This document shows positions 52,477 through 61,682 of a stretch of DNA of 64,000 nucleotides, one piece after another. Below the pieces are notes generated by a model, which saw nothing but the letters and a program-made list of their open reading frames with translations, was not told the origin of the DNA and made no database searches. Each line of letters opens with the position of its first letter. Within the stretch, counting starts at the first letter, position 1. The DNA comes from Neobacillus niacini (GTDB lineage: Bacteria; Bacillota; Bacilli; Bacillales; Cytobacillaceae): contig NZ_JAUSZN010000001.1 of assembly GCF_030817595.1 (NCBI RefSeq), forward strand, positions 5,268,001 through 5,332,000, in the 5' to 3' direction. A program made the position numbers and the translations under genes.

Positions 52477-53841
52477 TTACAGAAATGGTTTGAATCCCCA
52501 CGCTAACCATTTAGCAGTCATCGATATTAAATTAATAATCGGTATAATGGAATAAACCCATAATCCTAGCTTATTATCAAGCATTTTATGTTTAATTAGG
52601 AAATAGATAATGATCAAGGAAAACAATACTGAACCTACTGTAAGTACTCTTCTGCCAGAGGCATAAATAGTAGGCGAAAAAAACATTACTGCTATTGATG
52701 CGATTAATCCCAGGAAACAAAGTAGGATAAAGAATCTATTTTCGCTTTTTCTCACTACTAAAATAATTAGTATTAAGCTAAATGCCGACCAAAATAGGTA
52801 TGGAATCAGTGCAATAATAAGTGAATATTTAACTTCCCATAAATAAGTGACATTGGGGGTAATATTAATGCTGTTAATTTTACTGAAATTATAAAACAAA
52901 TTCATCTCATTACCTAAAAGTAGTGCACTCAAAACGATTGCAAAGAGTAAGGCGAAAAATTTAGATAGCCATAATTTACGTAACTCACTATCCAGCAGAT
53001 AGCCGGTAACCGTTATGGCAGCTAAGGTAAAAACTAGTATCCTCATTTCATTAAACATCTTATCGAAAAACCACACTACGCCAACATAAAGATGTTTCAG
53101 AAAAGATAAGTCGTTAAATTCCGGATACCAGCTGGCGATTTCACTTTCCATTCGTACTTGATTACCTGGAGCAATCAATAAAATAATGGTTCCAATCACC
53201 ATTATGCCAGTGAAGATAAATAATTTTGTTTCTTGATGTTTATGTTGGAAAAAAAGACATATGTGAGCTGCTATTGAAAAACATGAAATACATAAAGCAA
53301 CCTGTTCATTACTGATAGAAGCTAAGAAACCACATAATATAAAAATAATAAATGGAAGCCGAGCATCTGAATTTTTTTTATCCCTAAAAACTTTATCTGC
53401 TAAAGGTATCATGGCGAACAGACCCAAAGCTATGGGCCATAAGTAATTTAAAGAACCGGTGACCCAGAAAAATCCAGAACTTAAAACGCCTTGGTGTATA
53501 TAGCCCAAGGTTAAGATTGCCAATACGAGATATGTAGTACTTACATGCCCTTTTATAATACGAATGATTGAATAGGCTAATAATAAAATAATAAACGGAT
53601 TTATTAGACGCCAAACCCATACTTTTCCATCCAGTAAATAATAGGAAAGGATATCTGGTATAATGCGGCCTGACCATTCAAAATATCTAAATTGTATCCA
53701 TTCTAAAATAGAATAATTTTGAGACGCTGTTTTATAAAAAAAATCATCACCAGGATAAGGTGCCACTGCGAGATGAACTCCATATAAAATTATAAACAAT
53801 AAGATTATTAATGATAGCTTAGAACGTTGAAATATGTACAA
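52477..53841 (-). CDS. DUF6056-type multi-TM protein, likely membrane glycosyltransferase
   Basis: 454 residues with about eleven TM helices. After the first helix lies APYPGDDFFYKTAS, an acidic Asp-Asp pair in the first external loop like the catalytic site of GT-C transferases, then RYFEWSGRIIPDILSYYLL. It matches the DUF6056/Gtr-like group. It converges on the GtrAB pair and is a good candidate for the third Gtr component, the enzyme that attaches the flipped sugar to the polymer. Confidence 0.75.
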   Translation of the reverse strand: MYIFQRSKLSLIILLFIILYGVHLAVAPYPGDDFFYKTASQNYSILEWIQFRYFEWSGRIIPDILSYYLLDGKVWVWRLINPFIILLLAYSIIRIIKGHVSTTYLVLAILTLGYIHQGVLSSGFFWVTGSLNYLWPIALGLFAMIPLADKVFRDKKNSDARLPFIIFILCGFLASISNEQVALCISCFSIAAHICLFFQHKHQETKLFIFTGIMVIGTIILLIAPGNQVRMESEIASWYPEFNDLSFLKHLYVGVVWFFDKMFNEMRILVFTLAAITVTGYLLDSELRKLWLSKFFALLFAIVLSALLLGNEMNLFYNFSKINSINITPNVTYLWEVKYSLIIALIPYLFWSAFSLILIILVVRKSENRFFILLCFLGLIASIAVMFFSPTIYASGRRVLTVGSVLFSLIIIYFLIKHKMLDNKLGLWVYSIIPIINLISMTAKWLAWGFKPFL

Positions 53842-54078
53842 AGTACTTCACTCCAATTATGAATTTACCATGCAAAAGATATTTTAGACTTTAACGTGGT
53901 TTTATAATCCTCTCTACATTATCATAGCGGCTATAGAAAATAACAAATTAAATATAACAGTATTATTTTTTAAAATAAATGACGAAATATGTTACAATAC
54001 AACCTGACTGGAAATATCTCTGAATTTTTTCTGGCTGACTTTATTTTAGCTTAGGTTTTTTAACAGGAGGAGTTTGCT

Positions 54079-55326
54079 ATAAAGAATCAACGTTTTGTTC
54101 TATCCGTTTTATCTTCACTATCCGTTTTTTCTTTTTTTCTGTGTGTATTTGCAATAACAAGACAAGTTCCGTTTTATCAACTATCAAAAATCATCAGTCC
54201 GAGTCTCATATTAATTTTTGTTTTCTCCATTCCCTTCCTGATAAAGGCGTTCTGGGGAAGTGCAAAAAAAATAAAGTACTTATTTATCCTTAATATAATC
54301 TGGTTAACGATATTTCTCATCTATTCGATTGTAATAGAAGATAACAGTGTATCTTTAGCCATACGCTTTTATGTTATCTTAATCTTAATTCTATCGGCGT
54401 TCTTTTTACCTCCTAAAAAAGTATACGTTACGATTTTTATTGGATTGGCAGTTTTACATAGTGTTCTCTTAATTGGTTTTGAAACCTATATCGTTTTTTT
54501 AGGAGATCCTGATTTTTCAGGGTATATAAGATCAAAAGTAATGGAGTATGGTTTTGGGGATATTTATACTTTTAATCAATATTTTTATCGAATTCAAATT
54601 AAAGGTAATCCGGTACTGCCAATTGCCTTTTTAGTAAGTTTATATGCTATCCAATCCAAACGACTAAAGATTGCGGCGGCTTCTCTTCTTTTTGTGGGAA
54701 CGATGGTCGCCGGGAATTTTGCATTTATATTAGCAATCGTGTTCTATTTAGGTATGTACTGTGTCATTTTATTCTTCTCAAACCAAAAAGTATCTGCCTA
54801 TTTAAAGAAGCTATTCAGTAGTGGGAAGCGAATTCTCACGATGACAGGTTCCTTATTACTCGTATTGGTTCTTGTTGGTGCACTTGTATTTCCATATTTA
54901 AAGGAATTGTTCATATTAAAAATGCAAGTCTCCATTCCTACCCGATTTGATCAAGTGAACCATCTGATTGTCAATTTAACCGAATCACCCATCACTTTAT
55001 TATTTGGTCAAGGTCTTGGAAATGTAATCAATGTCATATCAGACTACCGGGACTATAGAACTTACTACTACTTTGAATTACAAACAATCTACATTATGAA
55101 TCAGGTGGGTATTCTATACTTCTTGGTGTTTTTATTTACAAAGATCACATATGTGATCAAATTTTGGAAAAATAAATATATCTATCTACTTTATCTTTCT
55201 TACGTTGTATATGCATTTACCAATCCCTATTTATTTGATACAACAAATATTGTGGTATTAATTGTATTAAGTTCATTAGGTAAACTATATTTAAAAGAAG
55301 GTAACAATAGTGAATCAAAAATTTAA
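54079..55326 (+). CDS. Wzy/EpsG-like polysaccharide polymerase with ATA at the expected start
   Basis: A perfect AGGAGG (54065-54070) is followed after eight bases by ATA AAG AAT CAA, and the frame is open for 415 codons. No ATG, GTG or TTG lies between the upstream in-frame stop (54061) and a point well inside the first hydrophobic helices; the first ATG is at 54445. The protein (KNQRFVLSVLSSLSVFSFF onward) has about ten or more TM helices and a long external loop near DQVNHLIVNLTESP, typical of O-antigen/Wzy-type polymerases. It overlaps the next transferase gene by 17 bases. Either ATA is used as a weak start, or an ATG-to-ATA change has crippled the gene. Confidence 0.72.
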   Translation: MKNQRFVLSVLSSLSVFSFFLCVFAITRQVPFYQLSKIISPSLILIFVFSIPFLIKAFWGSAKKIKYLFILNIIWLTIFLIYSIVIEDNSVSLAIRFYVILILILSAFFLPPKKVYVTIFIGLAVLHSVLLIGFETYIVFLGDPDFSGYIRSKVMEYGFGDIYTFNQYFYRIQIKGNPVLPIAFLVSLYAIQSKRLKIAAASLLFVGTMVAGNFAFILAIVFYLGMYCVILFFSNQKVSAYLKKLFSSGKRILTMTGSLLLVLVLVGALVFPYLKELFILKMQVSIPTRFDQVNHLIVNLTESPITLLFGQGLGNVINVISDYRDYRTYYYFELQTIYIMNQVGILYFLVFLFTKITYVIKFWKNKYIYLLYLSYVVYAFTNPYLFDTTNIVVLIVLSSLGKLYLKEGNNSESKI

Positions 55327-56206
55327 GGTTTGTGCGGTTATGGTTTGTTTCTACCCAAACCTAGAAGAGTTATCAAATAATATTAAATCGATTGTTGGAC
55401 AAGTAGATAAATTAATCATTGTGGATAATAGTGAACAACCAGTTACAAACAACTTCCTAAACGAAGATGGACAAGTAAGTAAAATTGAATGGGTTTCTTT
55501 AAAGGAAAATATGGGGATTGGAGCGGCGCATAATGTTGGCATAAAATTGGCGATCGAACAAAATTTTGATGGTATTTTACTTTTAGACCAAGACAGCAAT
55601 CCCCCAGAAAACCTTATAAGTACTCTGGTAGAAGGAGTCCAATTTTTAAAAAACCAAGGGATAAAAGTTGCTTGTCTTGGACCGGATATCTTTAATAAAA
55701 ATACAAATGAAAATTATAAACCTCTAGTCAATAAGGGGATTGAATTAAACGAAGACTTTGTTGAAAAAGATGTTTTAATTAGTTCGGGTAAATTAATCGT
55801 CGCAGAAGCTGTTAAAGTTGTTGGTATGATGGATGAGGACTTATTTATTGATTTAGTCGATTTTGAATGGTGTTGGAGAGCTAGGAAATATGGCTATAGA
55901 GTGTTTAGCAGTAAACGGGCTAGAATGGGCCATATGGTTGGGCAGAAAAACGTAAAGATTTTAAAAGTGTATAATTTATTAATCCCTTCTCCTATCAGAC
56001 ACTATTATCAATTTAGAAATACACTTTTTCTTTTAAAAAGGGATTATGTGCCACCCTACTGGAAGCTTAAGGCTGTAGTTGAAAGAAGTATTGAGTTCAT
56101 TCTTTACCCTATCTTTGTATCACCGAGGTTTCAAAGGTTTCAATATATTGTTAAGGGAATAAGAGATGGCTTATTCAATAAGAAAGGGAAATTTACAAAT
56201 GGCTGA
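55310..56206 (+). CDS. Family 2 glycosyltransferase (rhamnosyltransferase-like)
   Basis: 298 residues from GTG 55310, eight bases after AGAAGG in the 3' end of the polymerase gene. CAVMVCFYPNLEELSNNIKSI, VDNSEQP, MGIGAAHNVGIKLAIEQNFDGILLLDQDS and DEDLFIDLVDFEWCWRARKYGYRVF are characteristic of the RfbN/WsaF-like rhamnosyltransferase subfamily (TIGR01556-type). The donor is probably dTDP-L-rhamnose from rmlACBD. Confidence 0.87.
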   Translation: MNQKFKVCAVMVCFYPNLEELSNNIKSIVGQVDKLIIVDNSEQPVTNNFLNEDGQVSKIEWVSLKENMGIGAAHNVGIKLAIEQNFDGILLLDQDSNPPENLISTLVEGVQFLKNQGIKVACLGPDIFNKNTNENYKPLVNKGIELNEDFVEKDVLISSGKLIVAEAVKVVGMMDEDLFIDLVDFEWCWRARKYGYRVFSSKRARMGHMVGQKNVKILKVYNLLIPSPIRHYYQFRNTLFLLKRDYVPPYWKLKAVVERSIEFILYPIFVSPRFQRFQYIVKGIRDGLFNKKGKFTNG

Positions 56207-57128
56207 GAGCATACTTACTAATCAAAATGTCTGCGGTATATTAGTTACTTATAACCCTAATATTGATGAGCTAAAGGAAAATATAGAATCTGTTATTCAC
56301 CAAGTAGGCATGATTTGCATCGTGGATAATTCAACGGATGATACCCTTCAACAAAAGGTAATGGCGTTACAGCTTGATAAAGCCCTCCATGTAATATCTA
56401 ACAAGGGAAACTTTGGTATTGCAGCTGCCCAAAATATTGGAATGAAGTGGGCTTTACAAAAAGGCTTTGATGCATTTTTTCTACTGGATCAAGACAGCAA
56501 ATTAATGGAAGAAACCGTATCTACATTGGTAGGAGAATATAATTATATCGTAAGTCAAAATCAAAACATTGCTTGCATCGGTCCATTAGCTTTTGACCGA
56601 GATAAAACGGAAGAAGATGTATACCATAGCTATGGCAGTGGTGATGAAAGCATCATTAAGGTTCAACAAACCTTAAGTTCTGGATCATTAATTCCTAAAC
56701 ATGCATTTATTCAAATAGGCGGAATGGAAGAGGATTTATTTATTGATTTAGTTGATTATGAATGGTGCTGGAGAGCCGAACAAATGGGATTCACAACGTA
56801 TGTAACAAAAGAAGTAAAGATGGCCCATCGTTTAGGTGAAGACAGGTACCACTTTTTAGGGAAGAGCATTGGCGTACCTTCGCCAATAAGGCATTATTAT
56901 CAATTTCGGAACACCCTTATTATGTTTACTAGGTCCTATGTGCCGGTCAGTTTTAAACTTAAATATATCCCCATCTTATTGTTTAAGTTTTTCTTTTTCA
57001 CACTTTTTGTGAAGCCAAGATCAGTACGCTTTAGAATGATCTCGAAAGGGATTATCGATGCTTTAAAGGGTGTTAAAGGTGATATTAATGGAAAGCGACC
57101 TAATATTGTTTATGAAACGAAGTCATAG
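56199..57128 (+). CDS. Family 2 glycosyltransferase (rhamnosyltransferase-like), paralogue of the preceding gene
   Basis: 309 residues from ATG 56199, which overlaps the previous gene by 8 bases with AAAGGGA upstream; an earlier ATG at 56166 lies deeper in the previous gene. CGILVTYNPNIDELKENIESVIHQVGMICIVDNS, FGIAAAQNIGMKWALQKGFDAFFLLDQDS and EEDLFIDLVDYEWCWRAEQMGF run parallel to the preceding protein, so the two arose by duplication. They probably add successive rhamnoses. Confidence 0.87.
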   Translation: MAESILTNQNVCGILVTYNPNIDELKENIESVIHQVGMICIVDNSTDDTLQQKVMALQLDKALHVISNKGNFGIAAAQNIGMKWALQKGFDAFFLLDQDSKLMEETVSTLVGEYNYIVSQNQNIACIGPLAFDRDKTEEDVYHSYGSGDESIIKVQQTLSSGSLIPKHAFIQIGGMEEDLFIDLVDYEWCWRAEQMGFTTYVTKEVKMAHRLGEDRYHFLGKSIGVPSPIRHYYQFRNTLIMFTRSYVPVSFKLKYIPILLFKFFFFTLFVKPRSVRFRMISKGIIDALKGVKGDINGKRPNIVYETKS

Positions 57129-57150
57129 ACAAGAAAATGGAGATGAAACA

Positions 57151-57966
57151 ATGAACTTCTCAGTTCTAATGTCGGTATATTTTAAAGAAAAACCGGAATT
57201 TTTAAAAGAATCAATTGAAAGTTTATTAAGGCAAACATTAAAGCCAAACGAAATCGTGATTGTTTTGGATGGTAAACTAACTGATGAATTATATGGTTTA
57301 TTACAGGAATATAAAAATGCCCATCCTGACCTTTTTAAATATGTACAGCTCGAACAGAATATGGGGTTAGGAAAGGCTTTAGAGATAGGTATTAAAGAAT
57401 GTAGTTATGATGTTATCGCTAGAATGGACAGTGATGATATATGTCATCCGGAGAGATTTGAAAAACAAATAAATTTTTTGGAAAATAACCCTGACGTTAA
57501 AGTCCTTGGTTCTTGGATTGGGGAATTTGAAGAAAGCCCTAATAAAATAGAATCAATCCGAAAGGTCCCCTCAAAATATGAGGAAATAAGAGAATATGCT
57601 AAAACACGATGTCCGGTAAATCACATGACCGTGGTTTATTGGAAGGAAGCCGTTTTGAAAGCAGGAAGCTATCAAACATTAATGTGGAATGAAGATTATT
57701 TTCTATGGGGAAGAATGTTGAATAGTAATATAAAATTTATGAATATACCAGAAGTCTTAGTATATGCACGTGCAGGCGCGGACATGTTTAATAGACGCGG
57801 CGGGTTAAAGTATTTCAATAAAGAGCTAGAACTCCAAAAAGAATTTTTGAAAATGAACTTTATTGACAAAGGTACTTTCTTAAGGAATGTTTTATTAAGA
57901 GGTTCTGTCAGAATTCTTCCCAACGCTTTGAGGGGTTTTATATATAAGAATATGCTTAGACGTTAA
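57151..57966 (+). CDS. Family 2 glycosyltransferase (GalNAc/amylovoran-type)
   Basis: 271 residues from ATG 57151, with GGAG eight bases upstream; earlier in-frame ATGs lie in the previous gene without a ribosome site. FSVLMSVYFKEKPEFLKESIESLLRQTLKPNEIVIVLDG, GLGKALEIGI, ARMDSDDICHPERFEKQINFL and WNEDYFLWGRML are GT-A motifs. It lies directly before rmlA in an apparent long operon. Confidence 0.87.
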   Translation: MNFSVLMSVYFKEKPEFLKESIESLLRQTLKPNEIVIVLDGKLTDELYGLLQEYKNAHPDLFKYVQLEQNMGLGKALEIGIKECSYDVIARMDSDDICHPERFEKQINFLENNPDVKVLGSWIGEFEESPNKIESIRKVPSKYEEIREYAKTRCPVNHMTVVYWKEAVLKAGSYQTLMWNEDYFLWGRMLNSNIKFMNIPEVLVYARAGADMFNRRGGLKYFNKELELQKEFLKMNFIDKGTFLRNVLLRGSVRILPNALRGFIYKNMLRR

Positions 57967-58002
57967 TGATTTAACTTAATGAATAGTAAAGGAGAACTGA
58001 AA

Positions 58003-58878
58003 ATGAAGGGAATAATATTAGCGGGTGGCAGCGGCACAAGGCTTTATCCTTTGACGAAAGTAGTATCCAAACAACTACTACCGGTTTATGATAAACCAAT
58101 GATATATTATCCACTATCTGTTTTAATGTTAGCAGGAATTAAGGATATATTAATTATTTCTACACCTGAAGATATTGCGCGTTTTGAGCAAATTCTTGGT
58201 GACGGATCCGATTTAGGAATGAATTTTTCTTACAAAGTTCAGCCGCATCCAGGTGGATTAGCGCAAGCATTCCTAATTGGAGAAGAATTTATCGGAGATG
58301 ACAATGTTGCTTTAGTTCTAGGAGACAACATCTTTTACGGTCATGGATTAACGGATCTATTAAGAAAAGCTGCTTCAAGAGAAACAGGTGCATCCGTATT
58401 TGGGTATTACGTAAATGACCCAGAGCGTTTCGGAGTGGTTGAATTTGATGAGGAAGGCATAGCAATTTCGATAGAAGAAAAGCCTTTAGTTCCTAAGTCA
58501 AACTATGCAGTAACAGGTTTGTATTTTTATGATAATCGAGTAGTGGAAATTGCGAAAAGCATCCAGCCTTCTCCACGTGGGGAACTTGAAATTACAGACA
58601 TAAATAAAGCCTATCTTGATATGGGAGAACTAAATGTAGAATTGCTAGGCCGCGGCTTTGCTTGGTTAGATACTGGGACTCACGAGTCTTTATTAGAGGC
58701 ATCCCAATTTATTGAAACAGTTGAAAAACGGCAGTCATTAAAAATTGCCTGTCTAGAAGAAATTGCATATAAAATGGGCTATATTACAAAAGATAAGTTA
58801 TTAGAGTTAGCAGAGCCATTAATGAAGAATCAATATGGTCAATACTTAGTAAAAGTAGCAACTCAAGGATTGAAATGA
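58003..58878 (+). CDS. rmlA: Glucose-1-phosphate thymidylyltransferase
   Basis: 291 residues from ATG 58003, after AAGGAG; an upstream in-frame ATG at 57979 overlaps this site. [39 protein letters not shown] is the RmlA signature; [12 protein letters not shown] and [19 protein letters not shown] follow. First step of dTDP-L-rhamnose synthesis. Confidence 0.96.
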   Translation: MKGIILAGGSGTRLYPLTKVVSKQLLPVYDKPMIYYPLSVLMLAGIKDILIISTPEDIARFEQILGDGSDLGMNFSYKVQPHPGGLAQAFLIGEEFIGDDNVALVLGDNIFYGHGLTDLLRKAASRETGASVFGYYVNDPERFGVVEFDEEGIAISIEEKPLVPKSNYAVTGLYFYDNRVVEIAKSIQPSPRGELEITDINKAYLDMGELNVELLGRGFAWLDTGTHESLLEASQFIETVEKRQSLKIACLEEIAYKMGYITKDKLLELAEPLMKNQYGQYLVKVATQGLK

Positions 58879-58888
58879 GGTATAAAAT

Positions 58889-59449
58889 ATGAATGTGATT
58901 GAGACGAAACTTTCGGGTGTGAAAATTTTAGAACCAAAGGTTTTTGGTGACCATCGTGGTTACTTTATGGAAAGCTATAATAAAAATATTTTTGAAGAAC
59001 TAGGATTAAATTTTGATTTTATTCAAGATAATCAATCCCTTTCAGCTCCAGTCGGGACGTTGCGCGGTTTGCATTTTCAGTTAAATCCTAAAGCACAGAC
59101 AAAGGTTGTTCGTTGTGTAACCGGGGCAATTTATGATGTTGCCGTTGATATTAGAAGCGGTTCACCTACATATGGACAATGGGTTGGGGTAATTTTAAGT
59201 GAGCATAATAAGCGTCAGCTGCTCGTTCCAAAGGGTTTTGCCCATGGTTTCTGCACGTTGGTACCTGACACCACTGTTGCTTATAAAGTCGATGAATATT
59301 ATTCGCCAGAGCATGATGGCGGTATTCTCTGGAATGATCCAGAATTAGGTATCGATTGGCCAACAACGAATCCAATTCTTTCTGAAAAAGATACAAAGCA
59401 CCCAACATTGAGTGCTGCAACCCATCTAAATTTTGTGTTTGAGAAATAG
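58889..59449 (+). CDS. rmlC: dTDP-4-dehydrorhamnose 3,5-epimerase
   Basis: 186 residues. The cupin-fold epimerase motifs GDHRGYFMESYNKNIF, IQDNQSLSAPVGTLRGLHFQ (catalytic His), AVDIRSGSPTYGQWVGV and PKGFAHGFCTL are intact. Third step of the pathway; 10 bases after rmlA. Confidence 0.96.
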   Translation: MNVIETKLSGVKILEPKVFGDHRGYFMESYNKNIFEELGLNFDFIQDNQSLSAPVGTLRGLHFQLNPKAQTKVVRCVTGAIYDVAVDIRSGSPTYGQWVGVILSEHNKRQLLVPKGFAHGFCTLVPDTTVAYKVDEYYSPEHDGGILWNDPELGIDWPTTNPILSEKDTKHPTLSAATHLNFVFEK

Positions 59450-59460
59450 GAGGCATTACA

Positions 59461-60483
59461 ATGAAGTTATTAGTTACAGGCGGCGCTGGCTTTATTGGCA
59501 GCAATTTTGTCCGTTACATGGTAAATAAATACCCAAATTATCAAATTGTTAACCTTGATTTGTTAACGTATGCTGGAAATCTTGAAAACCTTAAGGACAT
59601 TGAAAATGCTCCTAACTATAAATTTGTTCGTGGAGATATTGCTGACCGTGAATTTATTAATGGACTTTTTCATGAAGAGAAGTTTGATTATGTGCTGAAC
59701 TTTGCTGCAGAATCACATGTTGACCGCAGTATCACAGATCCTGGTATTTTCGTTCAGACAAATATCCAAGGAACTTTGGCATTGCTTGATGCAGCAAAGA
59801 CGTTTGGAGTGACAAAATACCTTCAGGTCTCAACAGATGAGGTCTATGGTACTTTGGGTGAGACAGGCTATTTCACGGAAGAGACACCATTAGCAGCAAA
59901 TAGTCCATACAGTGCAAGTAAGGCTGGTGCTGACCTTCTTGTTCGTGCCTATCATGAAACCTTTGGTCTGCCTGTAAACATTACGCGCTGCTCCAATAAT
60001 TATGGTCCGTTCCATTTCCCTGAAAAGCTTATTCCATTGATGATCATCAATGCTTTACATGATAAGGAACTTCCTATCTATGGAGATGGATTGAACATTC
60101 GCGATTGGCTTCACGTTGAGGACCATTGCCAGGCAATTGATCTTGTCCTTCACAAAGGACGTAATGGAGAAGTATACAATGTCGGCGGGAATAATGAACG
60201 TACAAACATTGAGATTGTTAAAACGATTCTAAAGCATCTAAATAAACCAGAGTCACTAATGAAGTTTGTTACAGATCGCCCTGGTCATGACCGTCGTTAC
60301 GCGATTGACGCAACGAAGCTGCGTACTGAGCTTGGATGGTCTCCAAAGTATAATTTTGATACTGGTATCGAACAAACGATTAACTGGTATTTGAATAATC
60401 GTGAGTGGTGGGAAAATATTATCTCTGGTGAATATCAGGATTATGTAAAATCCCAGTATGGCGACAGATTAGAGGTAGAATAA
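59461..60483 (+). CDS. rmlB: dTDP-glucose 4,6-dehydratase
   Basis: 340 residues, AGGAGGCATTACA before the ATG. Rossmann motif VTGGAGFIGSNFVRY, NFAAESHVDRSI, STDEVYG and the catalytic SPYSASKAGADLL are present. Second step of dTDP-L-rhamnose synthesis; its stop overlaps the rmlD start (TAATG). Confidence 0.96.
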   Translation: MKLLVTGGAGFIGSNFVRYMVNKYPNYQIVNLDLLTYAGNLENLKDIENAPNYKFVRGDIADREFINGLFHEEKFDYVLNFAAESHVDRSITDPGIFVQTNIQGTLALLDAAKTFGVTKYLQVSTDEVYGTLGETGYFTEETPLAANSPYSASKAGADLLVRAYHETFGLPVNITRCSNNYGPFHFPEKLIPLMIINALHDKELPIYGDGLNIRDWLHVEDHCQAIDLVLHKGRNGEVYNVGGNNERTNIEIVKTILKHLNKPESLMKFVTDRPGHDRRYAIDATKLRTELGWSPKYNFDTGIEQTINWYLNNREWWENIISGEYQDYVKSQYGDRLEVE

Positions 60484-61328
60484 TGAAGGTTGTTGTAACA
60501 GGTGCAGCTGGTCAATTGGGGCAGGATGTTCTTTTTGAGTTGGAGCGTAAGAATCATCAAGCGTTCGGAGTCGACCGACAGCAATTAGATATTACTAATG
60601 AAGAGGACGTTCTAGCTTTTATAAGCAAAGTGAAACCAGACGTCATTCTTCACTGTGCGGCCTACACGAATGTCGATGCTGCAGAGGAGAACGAAGATGC
60701 TGCCTATCAAGTCAATGCAGCAGGTACAGAAAATTTAGCTAAAGCAGCGAAGCTGAATGGCTCTAAAGTGATGTATATTAGCACTGATTATGTATTTGAT
60801 GGTACAGCCAATGAGCCATATGAGGTTGATGAGCCTACACAACCTCTAGGTGCTTATGGAAGAACGAAACTGGCTGGCGAACAGCTTTTACAAAAGCACC
60901 TTGATGAATTTTTTATTGTTCGTACAGCGTGGGTGTTTGGAGTATATGGAAATAATTTTGTGAAAACAATGATTCGCCTTGGCAAAGAGCGAGGAGAAGT
61001 CGGTGTCGTTCATGACCAGGTTGGTTCACCTACCTATACAGTCGATCTAGCCAAGTTTATGGTTGAATTAATGGAGACCGATAAGTATGGAATTTATCAT
61101 GCTACGAATAGTGGTGTGTGTTCATGGTATGAATTTGCAGTTGAAATATTCAAGCAGGCTAATATGAATGTTACTGTGAATCCACTAACAAGCGACCAAT
61201 TTCCACGCCCGGCTGCACGTCCGAAATATTCAGTCTTAAGCAAGAAAATGATTCAACAGCAGGGACTCCAACCTCTGCGCGACTGGAAAGAGGCACTTGC
61301 TGCCTATTTAGCAGAATCAAACGTCTAA
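60483..61328 (+). CDS. rmlD: dTDP-4-dehydrorhamnose reductase
   Basis: 281 residues. VTGAAGQLGQDV, HCAAYTNVDAAEEN, YISTDYVFDG and YGRTKLAGEQ (catalytic Tyr/Lys) are the RmlD markers. It completes rmlACBD, the last step giving dTDP-L-rhamnose. The operon ends at a strong terminator. Confidence 0.96.
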   Translation: MKVVVTGAAGQLGQDVLFELERKNHQAFGVDRQQLDITNEEDVLAFISKVKPDVILHCAAYTNVDAAEENEDAAYQVNAAGTENLAKAAKLNGSKVMYISTDYVFDGTANEPYEVDEPTQPLGAYGRTKLAGEQLLQKHLDEFFIVRTAWVFGVYGNNFVKTMIRLGKERGEVGVVHDQVGSPTYTVDLAKFMVELMETDKYGIYHATNSGVCSWYEFAVEIFKQANMNVTVNPLTSDQFPRPAARPKYSVLSKKMIQQQGLQPLRDWKEALAAYLAESNV

Positions 61329-61340
61329 TGATTAAATTGT

Positions 61341-61373
61341 AAACCCCTTTCTAAAGAAAGGGGTTTTTTTTTT
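61341..61373 (+). terminator. Terminator of the glycosyltransferase-rml operon
   Basis: AAACCCCTTTCT pairs with AGAAAGGGGTTT, followed by a long T-run. The rest of 61374-61562 has no gene I can support. Confidence 0.92.
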
Positions 61374-61562
61374 GTGAAAGAGGGAACATTCGTGTAACGT
61401 AATGAAACGGTTAATCGTCTATAAAGGTGGAAGATGATAAAATAAATGTTGTAATTTGTCATGCTTGTGACTTTTTTTAAAATGAAGAATCCGCTTCCAA
61501 CCCTATTACAATGGTGTTATTGTGTTTTCAATTATATTTCATTCCTATTAAAACGTAGATAA

Positions 61563-61592
61563 TTGTCGTATATCCTAGTTTATTTCTATAAT
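61563..61592 (+). promoter_or_regulatory. Sigma-A promoter of the tagO-like gene
   Basis: TTGTCG, an 18-base spacer and a perfect TATAAT (61587-61592). A second TATAAT at 61602 lies in the dyad TGGACTATG-CTATAATCCA and could be an alternative -10. Confidence 0.55.
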
Positions 61593-61682
61593 GGACTATG
61601 CTATAATCCATTAGGATATCATAAAAAATAAATCAAACTATTAAAGTATAAAAATAGAGATACGTAAAACTTGGAGGGGCAT

